Position numbers and translations under genes: made by a program. DNA of 64,000 bases from Myxococcales bacterium (GTDB taxonomy: Bacteria > Myxococcota_A > Polyangia > Haliangiales > Haliangiaceae): positions 83,776 to 147,775 of the forward strand of contig JADJJK010000023.1 of the NCBI GenBank assembly GCA_016706545.1, read 5' to 3'. Position 1 is the stretch's first letter, and every line of letters starts with the position of its first letter. This document shows, piece after piece, positions 37,488 to 48,026 of this stretch. The notes below the pieces were generated by a model. It saw only the letters and a list, made by a program, of their open reading frames with translations, had not been told where the DNA came from and did no database searches.

Positions 37488-38354
37488 ATGCCTCCTCGTG
37501 GGTTCTTTCGTGGTGTCGGTTCGTGGGCCGCGCTCATCGTGCTGGCGCTGTCGCTCGTTGGCGCGTCGGCTCGCGCCGACGGCGTGGACACGCTGATCTC
37601 CCAGCTCGACAACACCTCGGAGAAGGTCAGGTTGTCCGCCGTGCTGTCGCTGACCAAGCTCGGGGATGCGCGCGCCATCTCGCCGCTGGCTCGGACGCTG
37701 GCCAGCGATGGCAATCGCAACGTGCGCAGCGCCGCGGCTGTTGGTCTGGCCAAGGTGGTCACCGAGAAGACCCCAGCCGAGACTCGCAAGACCGTGCTCG
37801 ACGTCCTGACCACCGCCGCCGCCGACGACGGCAGCTCGCTGGTCCGCAAGCAAGCGGAGGCCGCGCGGGTCACCATCGCCGCGCTGGACGAGGCCGCCGG
37901 TGCGACCGGCAAGATCTATATAGAGATCGGCCCCATGGCTACCAAGTCCGCCACTGGCATGGATGCCAAGCTCAAGGAATTGATGAGAAAAACTACCCAG
38001 AAGACGCTGGGTAAGTCGGCTCCGGACATGATGACCACCTGGCCCGGCGGAAAGCCGAGCAAGGCGCAGCTAGCCAAGCAGGGGGTGGCTGGATTCTACG
38101 TCGATGGCACTTTGACCGAGATCAAAGCCAAAGAAAAAGGCGCTTCCACCTTGGTCTCGTGCAAAATCAGCTTGCTGATAGCCACCTACCCCGAAAAGAG
38201 CATGTTCGCATTTCTCCAAGGCAGCGCGTCTGTCTCCGCATCTCAGTCCGCGCAGGACGTCGAGCTGGCGCATCAGGATTGCGTGTCCGCGGTGATCGAG
38301 GACATGATCGCCCGCAAGGCGGTGGCAGCATTGCAGGCAAAGGCGGGAGAATAG
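37488..38354 (+). CDS. Exported HEAT-repeat protein
   Basis: Signal peptide (GSWAALIVLALSLVGASARA) then two to three HEAT-like helical pairs (DTLISQLDNTSEKVRLSAVLSLTKLGDARAISPLARTL and following) and a C-terminal alpha/beta part starting IYIEIGPMATKS that I cannot assign. 288 residues from the ATG at 37488; ATG at 37443 would lengthen the signal region. Two bases separate it from the first HAMP gene. Confidence 0.72.
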   Translation: MPPRGFFRGVGSWAALIVLALSLVGASARADGVDTLISQLDNTSEKVRLSAVLSLTKLGDARAISPLARTLASDGNRNVRSAAAVGLAKVVTEKTPAETRKTVLDVLTTAAADDGSSLVRKQAEAARVTIAALDEAAGATGKIYIEIGPMATKSATGMDAKLKELMRKTTQKTLGKSAPDMMTTWPGGKPSKAQLAKQGVAGFYVDGTLTEIKAKEKGASTLVSCKISLLIATYPEKSMFAFLQGSASVSASQSAQDVELAHQDCVSAVIEDMIARKAVAALQAKAGE

Positions 38355-38356
38355 AG

Positions 38357-39328
38357 ATGAGCAACGGCGCTCCAACGCCCGTGTCTCCTTCGAGCGATAG
38401 CCGCGCGTACAAGCGGAGCTGGAAGAACCTGCTCATCAACAAGCAGGTGCAGCTCCGCTTCACGTTGTTCATGGTGGGGCTGTCCGCGGTGCTGATGACG
38501 CTGCTGGGCATCTGGGTCAAGCGCGTCGCAGACAACACCACGGAGGTCGGGCTGGCGCGGGTCCGCGGGGAGCTTTGCCCGCCGATGCCCCAGAACGACG
38601 AGCTGGGCAACGAGCCGGAGGGAGCGCTGCCGGCGACGCCGGTGGAGTCCGACCTGGCGCCAAGCGCGCCGACGAGCGGCAGCGCGGACGGCGCCGATGG
38701 TGCCGCGGGCGCGGTTGACGGTTCCGGCGCCGAGCCAGGCCCGCAACCGGGGCTGGATCCGTCGGTGCCCTCCGAGGTCGCGGATCCGAGCGCGCCGCCT
38801 GCCGCTTCGACCGCGGAGCCCGAGCGGCGCGCGCGGGTACAGATCGACGAGAGCTCCATGACCATGACGCCGGCGGCGCCAAAAGACGTCCGCGCGCGCG
38901 TGCAGGCGCACAAAGAGTGCGAGGTGCGACAGGCCGGGCTCATCAAGGATCTCGAAGATCGTCGGCGCAACATCGTATGGATCCTGTTCGCGACCGGGAT
39001 CTTCCTCTGCGGAGGCCTCGCGTTCTACGGCATCAAGATGACCCACCGGGTGGCCGGGCCGCTGCACAAGATAAGCCTCTACTTCGCCAAGATGCGCGAA
39101 GGTCGATATGGCCCGGTGTATCCGCTGCGCAAGGGCGACGAGCTGATGGAGTTCTACGAGCACTTCAAGGCCGCCCACGCCGGGGTGCGCAAGGCGGAGA
39201 CCGCCGACGTCACGCGCATGCGCGCCGTGGTGGAGGCCAGCGGTCGCGGGCCGCACGACCCCGAGCTCACCAAGGTGCTCACCGAGCTGCAGGCGGCCAT
39301 CGAGCGCAAGGAGAAGTCCCTTGAGTGA
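38357..39328 (+). CDS. Two-helix membrane protein with HAMP domain, first of a tandem pair
   Basis: The 323-residue product has a transmembrane helix (about 38-56), a periplasmic low-complexity Ala/Pro/Gly/Ser segment with a conserved CEVRQAGL end, a second helix (about 210-230), and a HAMP-like domain starting MTHRVAGPLHKISLYFAKMREGRYG. It lacks any output domain after HAMP. It is clearly related to the next gene, with which it overlaps by 8 bases. Confidence 0.78.
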   Translation: MSNGAPTPVSPSSDSRAYKRSWKNLLINKQVQLRFTLFMVGLSAVLMTLLGIWVKRVADNTTEVGLARVRGELCPPMPQNDELGNEPEGALPATPVESDLAPSAPTSGSADGADGAAGAVDGSGAEPGPQPGLDPSVPSEVADPSAPPAASTAEPERRARVQIDESSMTMTPAAPKDVRARVQAHKECEVRQAGLIKDLEDRRRNIVWILFATGIFLCGGLAFYGIKMTHRVAGPLHKISLYFAKMREGRYGPVYPLRKGDELMEFYEHFKAAHAGVRKAETADVTRMRAVVEASGRGPHDPELTKVLTELQAAIERKEKSLE

Positions 39329-40013
39329 CGACCTGTCCATCGCGACCGCTGCGCTCGACGGCGCCGGCAACACCAAGCGCCAGCCGCCGCGCACGGATCC
39401 CACCGGTTCTCATCCGGCATACCGGCGCCGCATCGCCAACTACCTGCTCGACAAGCGCCTGCAGCTTCGCTACGTGGTGGTGGTCACGCTCCTGTCCGCC
39501 ATCATCTGCGGCGTGCTCGGCACGCTGATCTACCGCCAGGAGCAGCAGGCCTCTTCCGTGCTCGAGGAAGACCTCAAGGCGCTCACCGATGGAGACGCGA
39601 GCTTGCGCGAGTTCCAGGCGGAGGTCGCGCGTGACATGGAGTCCCGCGACCGCGCGCTGGTGGCGAAGATGATCGCCGCGGGCTTTGGTCTGGTGCTGAT
39701 CCTGTCGGTGTATCTGGTGGTGATGACCCACAAGGTCGCGGGCCCGCTGTACAAGATCTCGTCGTACTTCGATCGCATGGCGGCTGGGCGGTTCAGCGAG
39801 GTCTCCGCGCTACGGCGCGGCGACATGCTGCAGGATTTCTTCTCCGGCTTTCAGGACATGAACGCAGCCATGCGCGCGCGCATGCTGGCGGACCTGGACC
39901 TCCTGGACAGGGCATGCCAGTCCGCGCGCGCCGCGAACGTGAGCGGCGAGCTGGCTGACGAGATCGGGCGCCTCGAGCAGCACCTAACGGAGCGTCGCGC
40001 CAAGCTCGCCTGA
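39321..40013 (+). CDS. Two-helix membrane protein with HAMP domain, second of a tandem pair
   Basis: The 230-residue product repeats the plan of the preceding gene: cytoplasmic N-terminus, helix (about 50-70), short periplasmic loop, helix (about 115-135) and HAMP starting MTHKVAGPLYKISSYFDRMAAGRFS. It starts at a TTG with AGGAG at 39309-39313 upstream, inside the end of the first HAMP gene. No output domain. It probably relays a periplasmic signal to the histidine kinase downstream by contact; this is inference. Confidence 0.78.
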   Translation: MSDDLSIATAALDGAGNTKRQPPRTDPTGSHPAYRRRIANYLLDKRLQLRYVVVVTLLSAIICGVLGTLIYRQEQQASSVLEEDLKALTDGDASLREFQAEVARDMESRDRALVAKMIAAGFGLVLILSVYLVVMTHKVAGPLYKISSYFDRMAAGRFSEVSALRRGDMLQDFFSGFQDMNAAMRARMLADLDLLDRACQSARAANVSGELADEIGRLEQHLTERRAKLA

Positions 40014-40025
40014 GCTGGCCGGGCT

Positions 40026-40110
40026 CGCTCCTCTTTGCGCCGCTCCTCTTTGCGCCGCTCGTCTCTTCTCGTCTCTTCTCGTCTCCTCTCGTCACGTCTC
40101 CGGTCGTCTC
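40026..40110 (+). repeat. Pyrimidine-rich low-complexity tract
   Basis: The gap before the histidine kinase gene contains repeats of ctcctctttgcgccg followed by several cgtctctt units, giving an almost purely pyrimidine + strand apart from regular G. No gene or hairpin is evident. Confidence 0.75.
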
Positions 40111-40191
40111 CGCGCCTCTTCGCCTTGGCACCGCCGCCGCTTTGCATCGCCGCCGCCTTGACCCGCCGTCGCCCAGGTGCAGGATCTAGGC

Positions 40192-42071
40192 ATGTCCTCG
40201 ACGCAGCCCCTGCAGGATCTCGGTGAGCGCTACTGGGCCCTGGGGTTGCCGGCTGCCGCCACTAGCGCGCTCGCGCGCGCGCTGGCCATCGAGCCCGGCC
40301 CCGAGCCGGCGATTCGCCTCACCGAGATCGCGATGGCCCAGGGCGAGTCGGCGGTGGCCAAGCGCTACGCCGCGATCGCGGTGGAGCGCGCGCCGGGGCC
40401 GCAGACCCGCCTGCTCCTCGGGGCGGCGCTGCTCGCCGGCGGCGAGCTGACGGGCGCCCGGCGCGCGTTCTCCGCCGTCCTGGACGCCCGCGGCGTGACG
40501 CCCGCGCAGCGCGCGCGGGCCCACGTCGGGCTGTCGCGCGCAGCCGCCCAGGTGGGCGACGCACCCGGCGCCAGCGCGCAGGCCGGCGCCGCGCTGGAGG
40601 CGCTGGTGCCGCTTGGGCCCGAGGCGCTGGCCGTCGAGCTGCCCCTCATCGAGGAGGTCGCGGCGCTCCTGGTGGGCCACGGGCGCGGCGCCGAGGCCCT
40701 GGCCTCGCTGCCGCCGCCTGCGCCTGGGGGCAGCCCAGGTCCCTTGGGCATCGCGCTTTTGATGGCGCGCGCCACCACCGAGTCCTCGATCTCCGACGCC
40801 GCCATCGAGGCAGCGCTCGCCGCCGAGGAGGCCGCGCGGCCAACTCCGGCCATCGCCATGCGCCGCCTGGAGCGCCGCCTGCGCCGCCGGCTCAGCGATG
40901 ACGAGCGCACGGCCACCATCGCCGAGCTGGAGGGGCTGGCCGAGGCCGTGCTCAGCGACGCCGGTGGCCGGCTGGAGGTCGCGGAGCGCGCGCGCGCCTG
41001 GTTCTTGCTCGCCAAGGCCTGCGAGGACGATCCGCAGCGCGGCGCGCGCGCCATGGACTCCTACCGCCGCGGCCTGGCGTTGCAACCTGGCCACGTGGAG
41101 GCAGCGTGCCGGCTGGCCCTGTTGCTTTTGGCCCGCGGCGACGCCGAGGCTGCGCTGGGCGAGATCGAGCGCGTGCTGCGCGTGGATCACGCGCATGGCA
41201 CCGCGTGGCGCAACGCCGCGCGCCTGCTCGACGTGCAGAGCCCCACCGTGGCGGCGGTGGTGGGGCGGATCCTCGACGCGGCTGCCCCAGGCGCTGGCCG
41301 CGCCGCTGGCTCGGTGGCCCCGCATCTGCTCACCGCCACCGTCGAGGTGGTCCGCCACGACGTGCTCGCCGGGGTGTACGCGCATGGCCACCGCGTCAAG
41401 AACCTGCTGGGCATCATCGGCGCGCGCGCTCGCAGCGCGCGCAAGCTGGCGCAAGAGCAGGGCGGCGACGTGGCCGATCGGCTGCGCGACCTGGAGTCAG
41501 ACGTGACCTCGCTGTACGAGGAGTGGGCGCTGTACCTGCGCTCCATGCAAGAGCAGACCCCGACCGTCGAGCGCGTCCCGCTCGGGCCGTTGATGCTGGA
41601 GGTGGTGGCCGCGGCCGGCGCGCGCAACCAGCACGTGCCGATCACCATCGAGCAAGCGGCCGGGCTGCCAGACGTGCGCGGCGACCGCATGCTGCTGCGC
41701 GAGGCGCTGATGAACGTGGTGTCCAACGCCGCCGAGGCCTGCGCCGCCACCTCGAGCGACGTCACCGTGCGCCTGCGCTCCATCGCGGCGGCGGGCGGTG
41801 GCGCGCCGCTGGTGGAGATCGAGATCGCAGACCGTGGTCCGGGCATCGCGCGTGCGCACCTGGGCCGCCTCTTCGTCCCGGGGTTCACCACGAAGGAGAC
41901 CGGCTCCGGCGTGGGCCTGGCCATCGCCGAGCGGGTGATCACCGCGCACCATGGCCGCATCTCCGTGGACAGCGCCGAGGGGCAGGGCACCACCGTCATC
42001 ATCACCCTGCCCACCGACGTCTCGGTGCTGTCGGCGCTCGGCGGGATCGCGGCCAGCGCCGGGGGCCGCTC

Positions 42072-42075
<4 letters not shown>
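40192..42075 (+). CDS. Soluble histidine kinase with TPR sensor domain (NtrB-like)
   Basis: Residues 1-370 are Ala-rich TPR-like helices; the kinase core follows with the H-box region VYAHGHRVKNLLGIIGARA, N-box EALMNVVSNAAEAC, G1 DRGPGIA and F/G2 FVPGFTTKETGSGVGLAIAERVI. No transmembrane segment, so cytosolic. 627 residues. The stop overlaps the regulator GTG (GTGA), so the two form a cognate pair. The sensor probably reads protein-protein contacts, possibly from the HAMP proteins upstream. Confidence 0.88.
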
Positions 42076-43508
<1,433 letters not shown>

Positions 43509-43593
43509 CCGCGGGGCGCGCCGGCGCCGCCGCGCGGCGCGCAGCACCGGCGGCGCCGCGCGCCGCACAGCACCGGCGGCGCAGCGCGCATGG

Positions 43594-44646
43594 TCAGCGC
43601 GCCTGGGCCGTCCTCACCGCAGGTGCGCTCGCCAGCCCCTGCGCCTGCAGCGTCGCCTCCAGCGCCGCCGCCAGCGGCGTCGACGGCAGCTCGCCCAGCA
43701 GCGCGGTGAGCGCGGCGCCGTCGAGGCGATGCGGGGTGTGCCAGAGATACGAGAGCTCGGCGAGCGCGCGCCAGGTCGGGGACAGCAGCGCGCCCGCGCG
43801 GACGAAGGGCCAGGGGAAGCGCGCGCGCGTGAAGCCTCGCGCCGGGCGCAGGCCCAGCGCCGCCGCCGCGCCCTCGATCGCGTCGAGCCACTCTGCGCCG
43901 GTGCAGGAGAAGCCGGCGAAGTGCCAGCGCGAGGTCGCCGGCAGGTCGTCGCGACCGGCGAGCGCCACCAGCGCGCGCGCCAGATCGGGGAGGTAGGCCC
44001 AGGCATGCACCTGATCGAGCGGCCCCGGATAGACCAGCTTGCCGCGCCCCAGCGAGCGGGTGATCACCTGATCGAACCACGCGCCCGGCCCGCCACCGAA
44101 GAAGTCGCCAGCGCGGAGCACCGCGCTCTGCAGGCCGGGCCGCGCCGCCATCTCGTCCTCGATCTGACAGCGCACGCGGCCGTAGCTCGTCGTCGGCAGG
44201 TGCGGGGTGTCCTCGCGCAGCACCTCCGGCATGCCGGCGCCGAAGTTGTACACGTTGCCCGGCAAGATCAGGGTGGCGTGCAGCGTGGCGGCCAGGTCCA
44301 TGGCCAGCCGCGCCGCCGGCAAGGCCTCGGTGGCCCAGCGCGGATACGGCGGGTTCACCGCGTGGACGACGGCGCGCGCGCCCTGGCCGAGCGCGGCCAG
44401 CTCCGCGGTCGCGTCGAGGGGCAGCGCGGTCGCCACGCGCGCGGCGCGGCCGTCCGGGGCCGCGGTGCCCGGCGCGGAGGCGGCGGGGCGGCGCGCCTGC
44501 GCGATCACCCGCCATCCGGCGGCGGCGAAGGCGTGGCAGGCGGCCTGGCCGAGGCGGCCGTTGGCGCCGAGGACGATCACGGAGCGGGACGCTGAAGTTG
44601 ATGGGGACGCTGGGGTCGCTGGGGACGCTGGCGTTGCGGAGGACAT
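43594..44646 (-). CDS. NAD(P)-binding epimerase/reductase-like protein
   Basis: The Rossmann motif VIVLGANGRLGQAACHAFAAAGW opens the domain after a short Thr/Pro/Ser repeat, with HAVNPPYPRW, the YGRVRCQIED segment in the place of the YxxxK motif and LRAGDFFGGG. It is an atypical extended SDR; the catalytic Lys seems replaced. The ATG at 44646 gives 350 residues. It diverges from a LysR gene, which probably controls it. Confidence 0.75.
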   Translation of the reverse strand: MSSATPASPATPASPSTSASRSVIVLGANGRLGQAACHAFAAAGWRVIAQARRPAASAPGTAAPDGRAARVATALPLDATAELAALGQGARAVVHAVNPPYPRWATEALPAARLAMDLAATLHATLILPGNVYNFGAGMPEVLREDTPHLPTTSYGRVRCQIEDEMAARPGLQSAVLRAGDFFGGGPGAWFDQVITRSLGRGKLVYPGPLDQVHAWAYLPDLARALVALAGRDDLPATSRWHFAGFSCTGAEWLDAIEGAAAALGLRPARGFTRARFPWPFVRAGALLSPTWRALAELSYLWHTPHRLDGAALTALLGELPSTPLAAALEATLQAQGLASAPAVRTAQAR

Positions 44647-44714
44647 GACGGACCTCTTGGGGAAGCCGGCGAGCGCCGGCCCCCGCAACATGGGCCCCGG
44701 AGAGCTATTCGACA

Positions 44715-44724
44715 ATTGCGCAAT
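44715..44724. promoter_or_regulatory. Palindrome between the reductase and LysR genes
   Basis: ATTGCGCAAT is a perfect 10-bp palindrome in the 92-bp divergent gap, in an AT-rich patch. It fits a LysR-type operator core. Confidence 0.5.
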
Positions 44725-44738
44725 AGTTGATTCGAGCT

Positions 44739-45647
44739 ATGCATTCTCGCATGAACGCTTCGGAGCGGTTCGACTGGTCCCTGGTGCAGAGCTTCGTGGC
44801 GGTGATGGAGGCGGGCAGCCTGCTGGCGGCCGCGCGCAAGCTCGGCGCGACCCAGCCCACGCTGAGTCGCCACGTCTCGGAGCTGGAGCGCCAGCTCGGC
44901 ACGCCGCTGTTCGAGCGCACCGGCCGTGGCCTGGCGCCTACCGCGGCGGCGCTGGCCATCGTCGAGGCGGCGCGGCACATGCAGGACGGCGCGGCGCAGC
45001 TCACCCACGCCCTGGTGGGCCAGCGAGAGGCCACCACTGGCACCGTGCGGGTGACGACCAGCGAGATCGCCGCCGCCTACCTGCTGCCCCCGGTGGTGGC
45101 CGCGCTGCGGCAGGAGGAGCGCGGGATCCAGCTCGAGATCGTCGCCTCCAACCGGGTGGAGAACTTGCTGCGCCGGGAGGCGGACATCGCCGTGCGCATG
45201 GTGCGGCCACGCCAGGGCTCGCTGGTCACGCGCAAGCTCGCGGAGGTGCCCATCGTCACCTGCGCGCACGAGCGGTACCTGGCGCGGGTCGGGGTGCCGC
45301 GCGTCGTCGAAGATCTGCGGCAGCACCACCTCCTGGGCTACGACCGCGATGACACCATCGTGCGCGGCTTCGCGCGCTTTGGCATGCCGCTGCCGCGGAG
45401 CGCGTTCGCGGTGCGCACCGACAACCAGCTCGTGTACGCGCAGCTCGTGGCCGCTGGCGCGGGCGTCGGCTTTCTCAGCCGCTACTCGCTGCGCCATCTC
45501 CCGGGCGTGGTGGAGGTCTGCCAGCAGCTCCAGATCCCGGCGCTGCCGTGCTACCTCACGGTCCACCGCGAGATCCGGTCGAGCAAGGTGGTGCGCCGCG
45601 TCTACGACTTTTTGGCGGCTCGGCTGCCGGCGGAGCTGGAGGACTAG
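44739..45647 (+). CDS. LysR-family transcription regulator
   Basis: Winged helix-turn-helix at the N-terminus (FVAVMEAGSLLAAARKLGATQPTLSRHVSELERQLG) and a two-lobed effector domain with GTVRVTTSEIAAAYLLPPVV and VGFLSRYSL. About 302 residues from the ATG at 44739; the ATG at 44751 is also possible. Divergent from the reductase gene, the usual LysR target arrangement. Confidence 0.92.
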   Translation: MHSRMNASERFDWSLVQSFVAVMEAGSLLAAARKLGATQPTLSRHVSELERQLGTPLFERTGRGLAPTAAALAIVEAARHMQDGAAQLTHALVGQREATTGTVRVTTSEIAAAYLLPPVVAALRQEERGIQLEIVASNRVENLLRREADIAVRMVRPRQGSLVTRKLAEVPIVTCAHERYLARVGVPRVVEDLRQHHLLGYDRDDTIVRGFARFGMPLPRSAFAVRTDNQLVYAQLVAAGAGVGFLSRYSLRHLPGVVEVCQQLQIPALPCYLTVHREIRSSKVVRRVYDFLAARLPAELED

Positions 45648-45674
45648 TACTGGACTAGTCCTCCGACCGGGTGA

Positions 45675-47933
45675 TCACGGCGCGGTCAGCTCCACCGCGA
45701 CGCCGCTGAGCACCGCGGTGCCTGACAACGGATCCCGCTCTTGGTCGTCGAGCACGGCGTTGAGGTTGACGCCCGGGCGCGCCGCCGCGATCGCCAGGCG
45801 GGTGAGCGGCAGGTCATGGCCAAAGCCGTGCGGCAGGCTGATCACGCCGGGCATCACGTCGTCGCACAGCTCGATGTCCACGATCAGCGCCGGGCTGGGC
45901 GCGCGCGCGTCTTGCCCGCCGGGGCCGGGGCCGGGGCCAGGGCCGTCTGCGCGCCGCAGCACGCCTTGCCCGCCGTCGCGCAGCCCTCGCGCCGCGGCGT
46001 CTTGCGGGTGAACCAGCGCCGTGCAGCGCGGCTTGCCCTTGGCCAGGCTCGGCAGGTTGTGCAGCCAGCTATTGTTGGAGCGCAGGTGGCGCCGGCCGAT
46101 CACCACCAGCGGCGGCGCTGGCTCGTCGAGCGCCGCCTGCACCCGCTCCAGCTCGGCGACAAGGCTCGCTGGCGCCAGCTCGATCTTGCCCGACGGCGTG
46201 CGCAGCACCTCGGGGATGCGCGGCGCCAGCGGCCCCAGATCGATGCCGCCTGGCGCGGCCAGGACCTGCTCGAGCGTCAGCCCGCCGGGCACCTGCCCAA
46301 GCTTGTCGCCATACGGGCCGGTGCGCAGCGCCAGCGCCACCAGGCGCCGCGGGCCACGCCAGCTCGCGACCTGCGCCAGCACCGCGTCGGTCATCGGGCC
46401 GGCTGCGCGGCGGACCTCCTCGGCGCAGAGCTCGTCGTCGAGCCGGCGCAGGTCGGCGTCCGCGCCCTGGCCGCGCACGATGGCGAGCAGCGTCAGCAAG
46501 ATCTCCCACTCCGCTGGATGGTCGGGCGGCGGCGGCAGCACCGGCTCGGAGAAGCGCACGGTGTTGCGGCAGGCGAGCTGCGGAAAGGCCACGTCGAAGT
46601 GCTCGTCGTGCAGCGGCGAGCGGCCGGGCAAGATCACGTCCGCGTGGCGCGTGGTCTCGTTGAGGTAGATGTCCACGCTGACCATGAAGTCCAGGCTGTC
46701 GAGCGCGGCGGCGATGCGCGGCCCGCCGGGCGCCGACAGCACCGGATTGCTCGCCAGCGTCAGGAGCGCGCGGACCTGCCCTGGCCCCGGCGTCTCGATC
46801 TCCTCAGCCAGGCAGGTCATCGGCAGCTCGCCGTACACCTCGGGGGCGCCGGACACGCGGCTGTGCCGCCGCCCCACCGTGATGCCCTTGCCGCGGCCGG
46901 ACGGACCGCGGGTGTTGGCGGCGAACGCCGCGGCGCGCGGAAACATCGCCCCGCCCGGCGCGTCGAGCTGGCCCAAGAGGACGTTGAGCACATCGACGAG
47001 CCAGCTCGCCACGGTGCCGAAGGTCTGCGTGCAGGTGCCGATGCGACCGTAGACGCACGCTCGAGGCGCGGCGGCGAGCTCACGGGCCAGCGCGCGGATG
47101 GCCGGGGCCGGGATGCCGCAGCGCGCCGCCACGCGCTCGGCGGCAAACGGCGCCACCGCCGCAGCCAGCTCGAGCTGCCCGGCGGTGTGCTCCGCCAGGC
47201 GCCCCAGGCGCGCCAGCCCCTCGTCCAGGAGCGTGTGGATGAGGCCAAGGAGCAGGAAGGCGTCGCCGCCGGGGCGGATGAACAGGTGCTGGTCCGCCTC
47301 CTTGGCGGTCTCGGTGCGGCGCGGATCGACGACGATGAGCCTGGCGCCGCGGGCCCGCGCGGTGCGCAGCTTGCCGCGGAAGTTGGGCACCGTCCACATG
47401 CTGCCGTTGGACACCATGGGGTTGGCGCCCAGGACGAGCATCAGCTCCGTGCGCTCGAGGTCGGGCACCGGCACCGAGAGCCAGTGCCCGAACATGAGCC
47501 CGGACGAGAGCTGCTTGGGCATCTGGTCCAGGGTGGACGCCGAGAACACGTTGCGCGTGCCCAGCGCGCGCGAGAGCTGCGCGCCGTAGAGCAGGAGGCC
47601 GAGCTTGTGCGCCGCCGGGTTGCCGATGGAGACCGCCACCGCGTCCGCGCCGTGCTGCGCCAGGAGCGGGGGCAGCCGCCGCTCGATCTCGGCGAACGCC
47701 TCCTGCCAGCTCACCTCGACGAAGGCGCCGTCGCGCTTGAGCAGCGGTCGGCGGAGCCGGTCCGGGTCCGCGTGCAGCTCGCCGAGCGCCGCGCCCTTGG
47801 GGCAGAGAAACCCGGCGCTCAGGACGTCCTCCTTGTGACCGCGGATGGCCACCACCTGGTCGCCCAAGGTGGTGATCTCCAGGCCACAGCAGGCCTCACA
47901 CAGCGGACAGATGCGGTGGCTCACGCGCTCCAT
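45675..47933 (-). CDS. Molybdopterin-dependent oxidoreductase, catalytic subunit
   Basis: The N-terminus carries a 4Fe-4S site CPLCEACCGL then FLCPKG. Further domains match the DMSO-reductase family: VLGANPMVSNG, VVDPRRTETAKEADQHLFIRPGGDAFLLLGL, a middle ETTRHADVILPGRSPLHDEH block and a C-terminal molydopterin-dinucleotide domain (VIGRRHLRSNNSWLHN to GVNLNAVLDD). 752 residues, no Tat signal, so cytoplasmic. No Fe-S or membrane subunit is nearby. Substrate cannot be assigned. A Gly-Pro-Gly-Pro repeat sits in the C-terminal domain. Confidence 0.9.
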   Translation of the reverse strand: MERVSHRICPLCEACCGLEITTLGDQVVAIRGHKEDVLSAGFLCPKGAALGELHADPDRLRRPLLKRDGAFVEVSWQEAFAEIERRLPPLLAQHGADAVAVSIGNPAAHKLGLLLYGAQLSRALGTRNVFSASTLDQMPKQLSSGLMFGHWLSVPVPDLERTELMLVLGANPMVSNGSMWTVPNFRGKLRTARARGARLIVVDPRRTETAKEADQHLFIRPGGDAFLLLGLIHTLLDEGLARLGRLAEHTAGQLELAAAVAPFAAERVAARCGIPAPAIRALARELAAAPRACVYGRIGTCTQTFGTVASWLVDVLNVLLGQLDAPGGAMFPRAAAFAANTRGPSGRGKGITVGRRHSRVSGAPEVYGELPMTCLAEEIETPGPGQVRALLTLASNPVLSAPGGPRIAAALDSLDFMVSVDIYLNETTRHADVILPGRSPLHDEHFDVAFPQLACRNTVRFSEPVLPPPPDHPAEWEILLTLLAIVRGQGADADLRRLDDELCAEEVRRAAGPMTDAVLAQVASWRGPRRLVALALRTGPYGDKLGQVPGGLTLEQVLAAPGGIDLGPLAPRIPEVLRTPSGKIELAPASLVAELERVQAALDEPAPPLVVIGRRHLRSNNSWLHNLPSLAKGKPRCTALVHPQDAAARGLRDGGQGVLRRADGPGPGPGPGGQDARAPSPALIVDIELCDDVMPGVISLPHGFGHDLPLTRLAIAAARPGVNLNAVLDDQERDPLSGTAVLSGVAVELTAP

Positions 47934-48026
47934 CGCACAGCAGTAGCAGGCAGACCCTCGGTCATGGAAGCGCCTTCGTGTTGCCGCAGCGCGCGGCAGC
48001 GGGCGCGCTCCTGGCGACGAGAACGC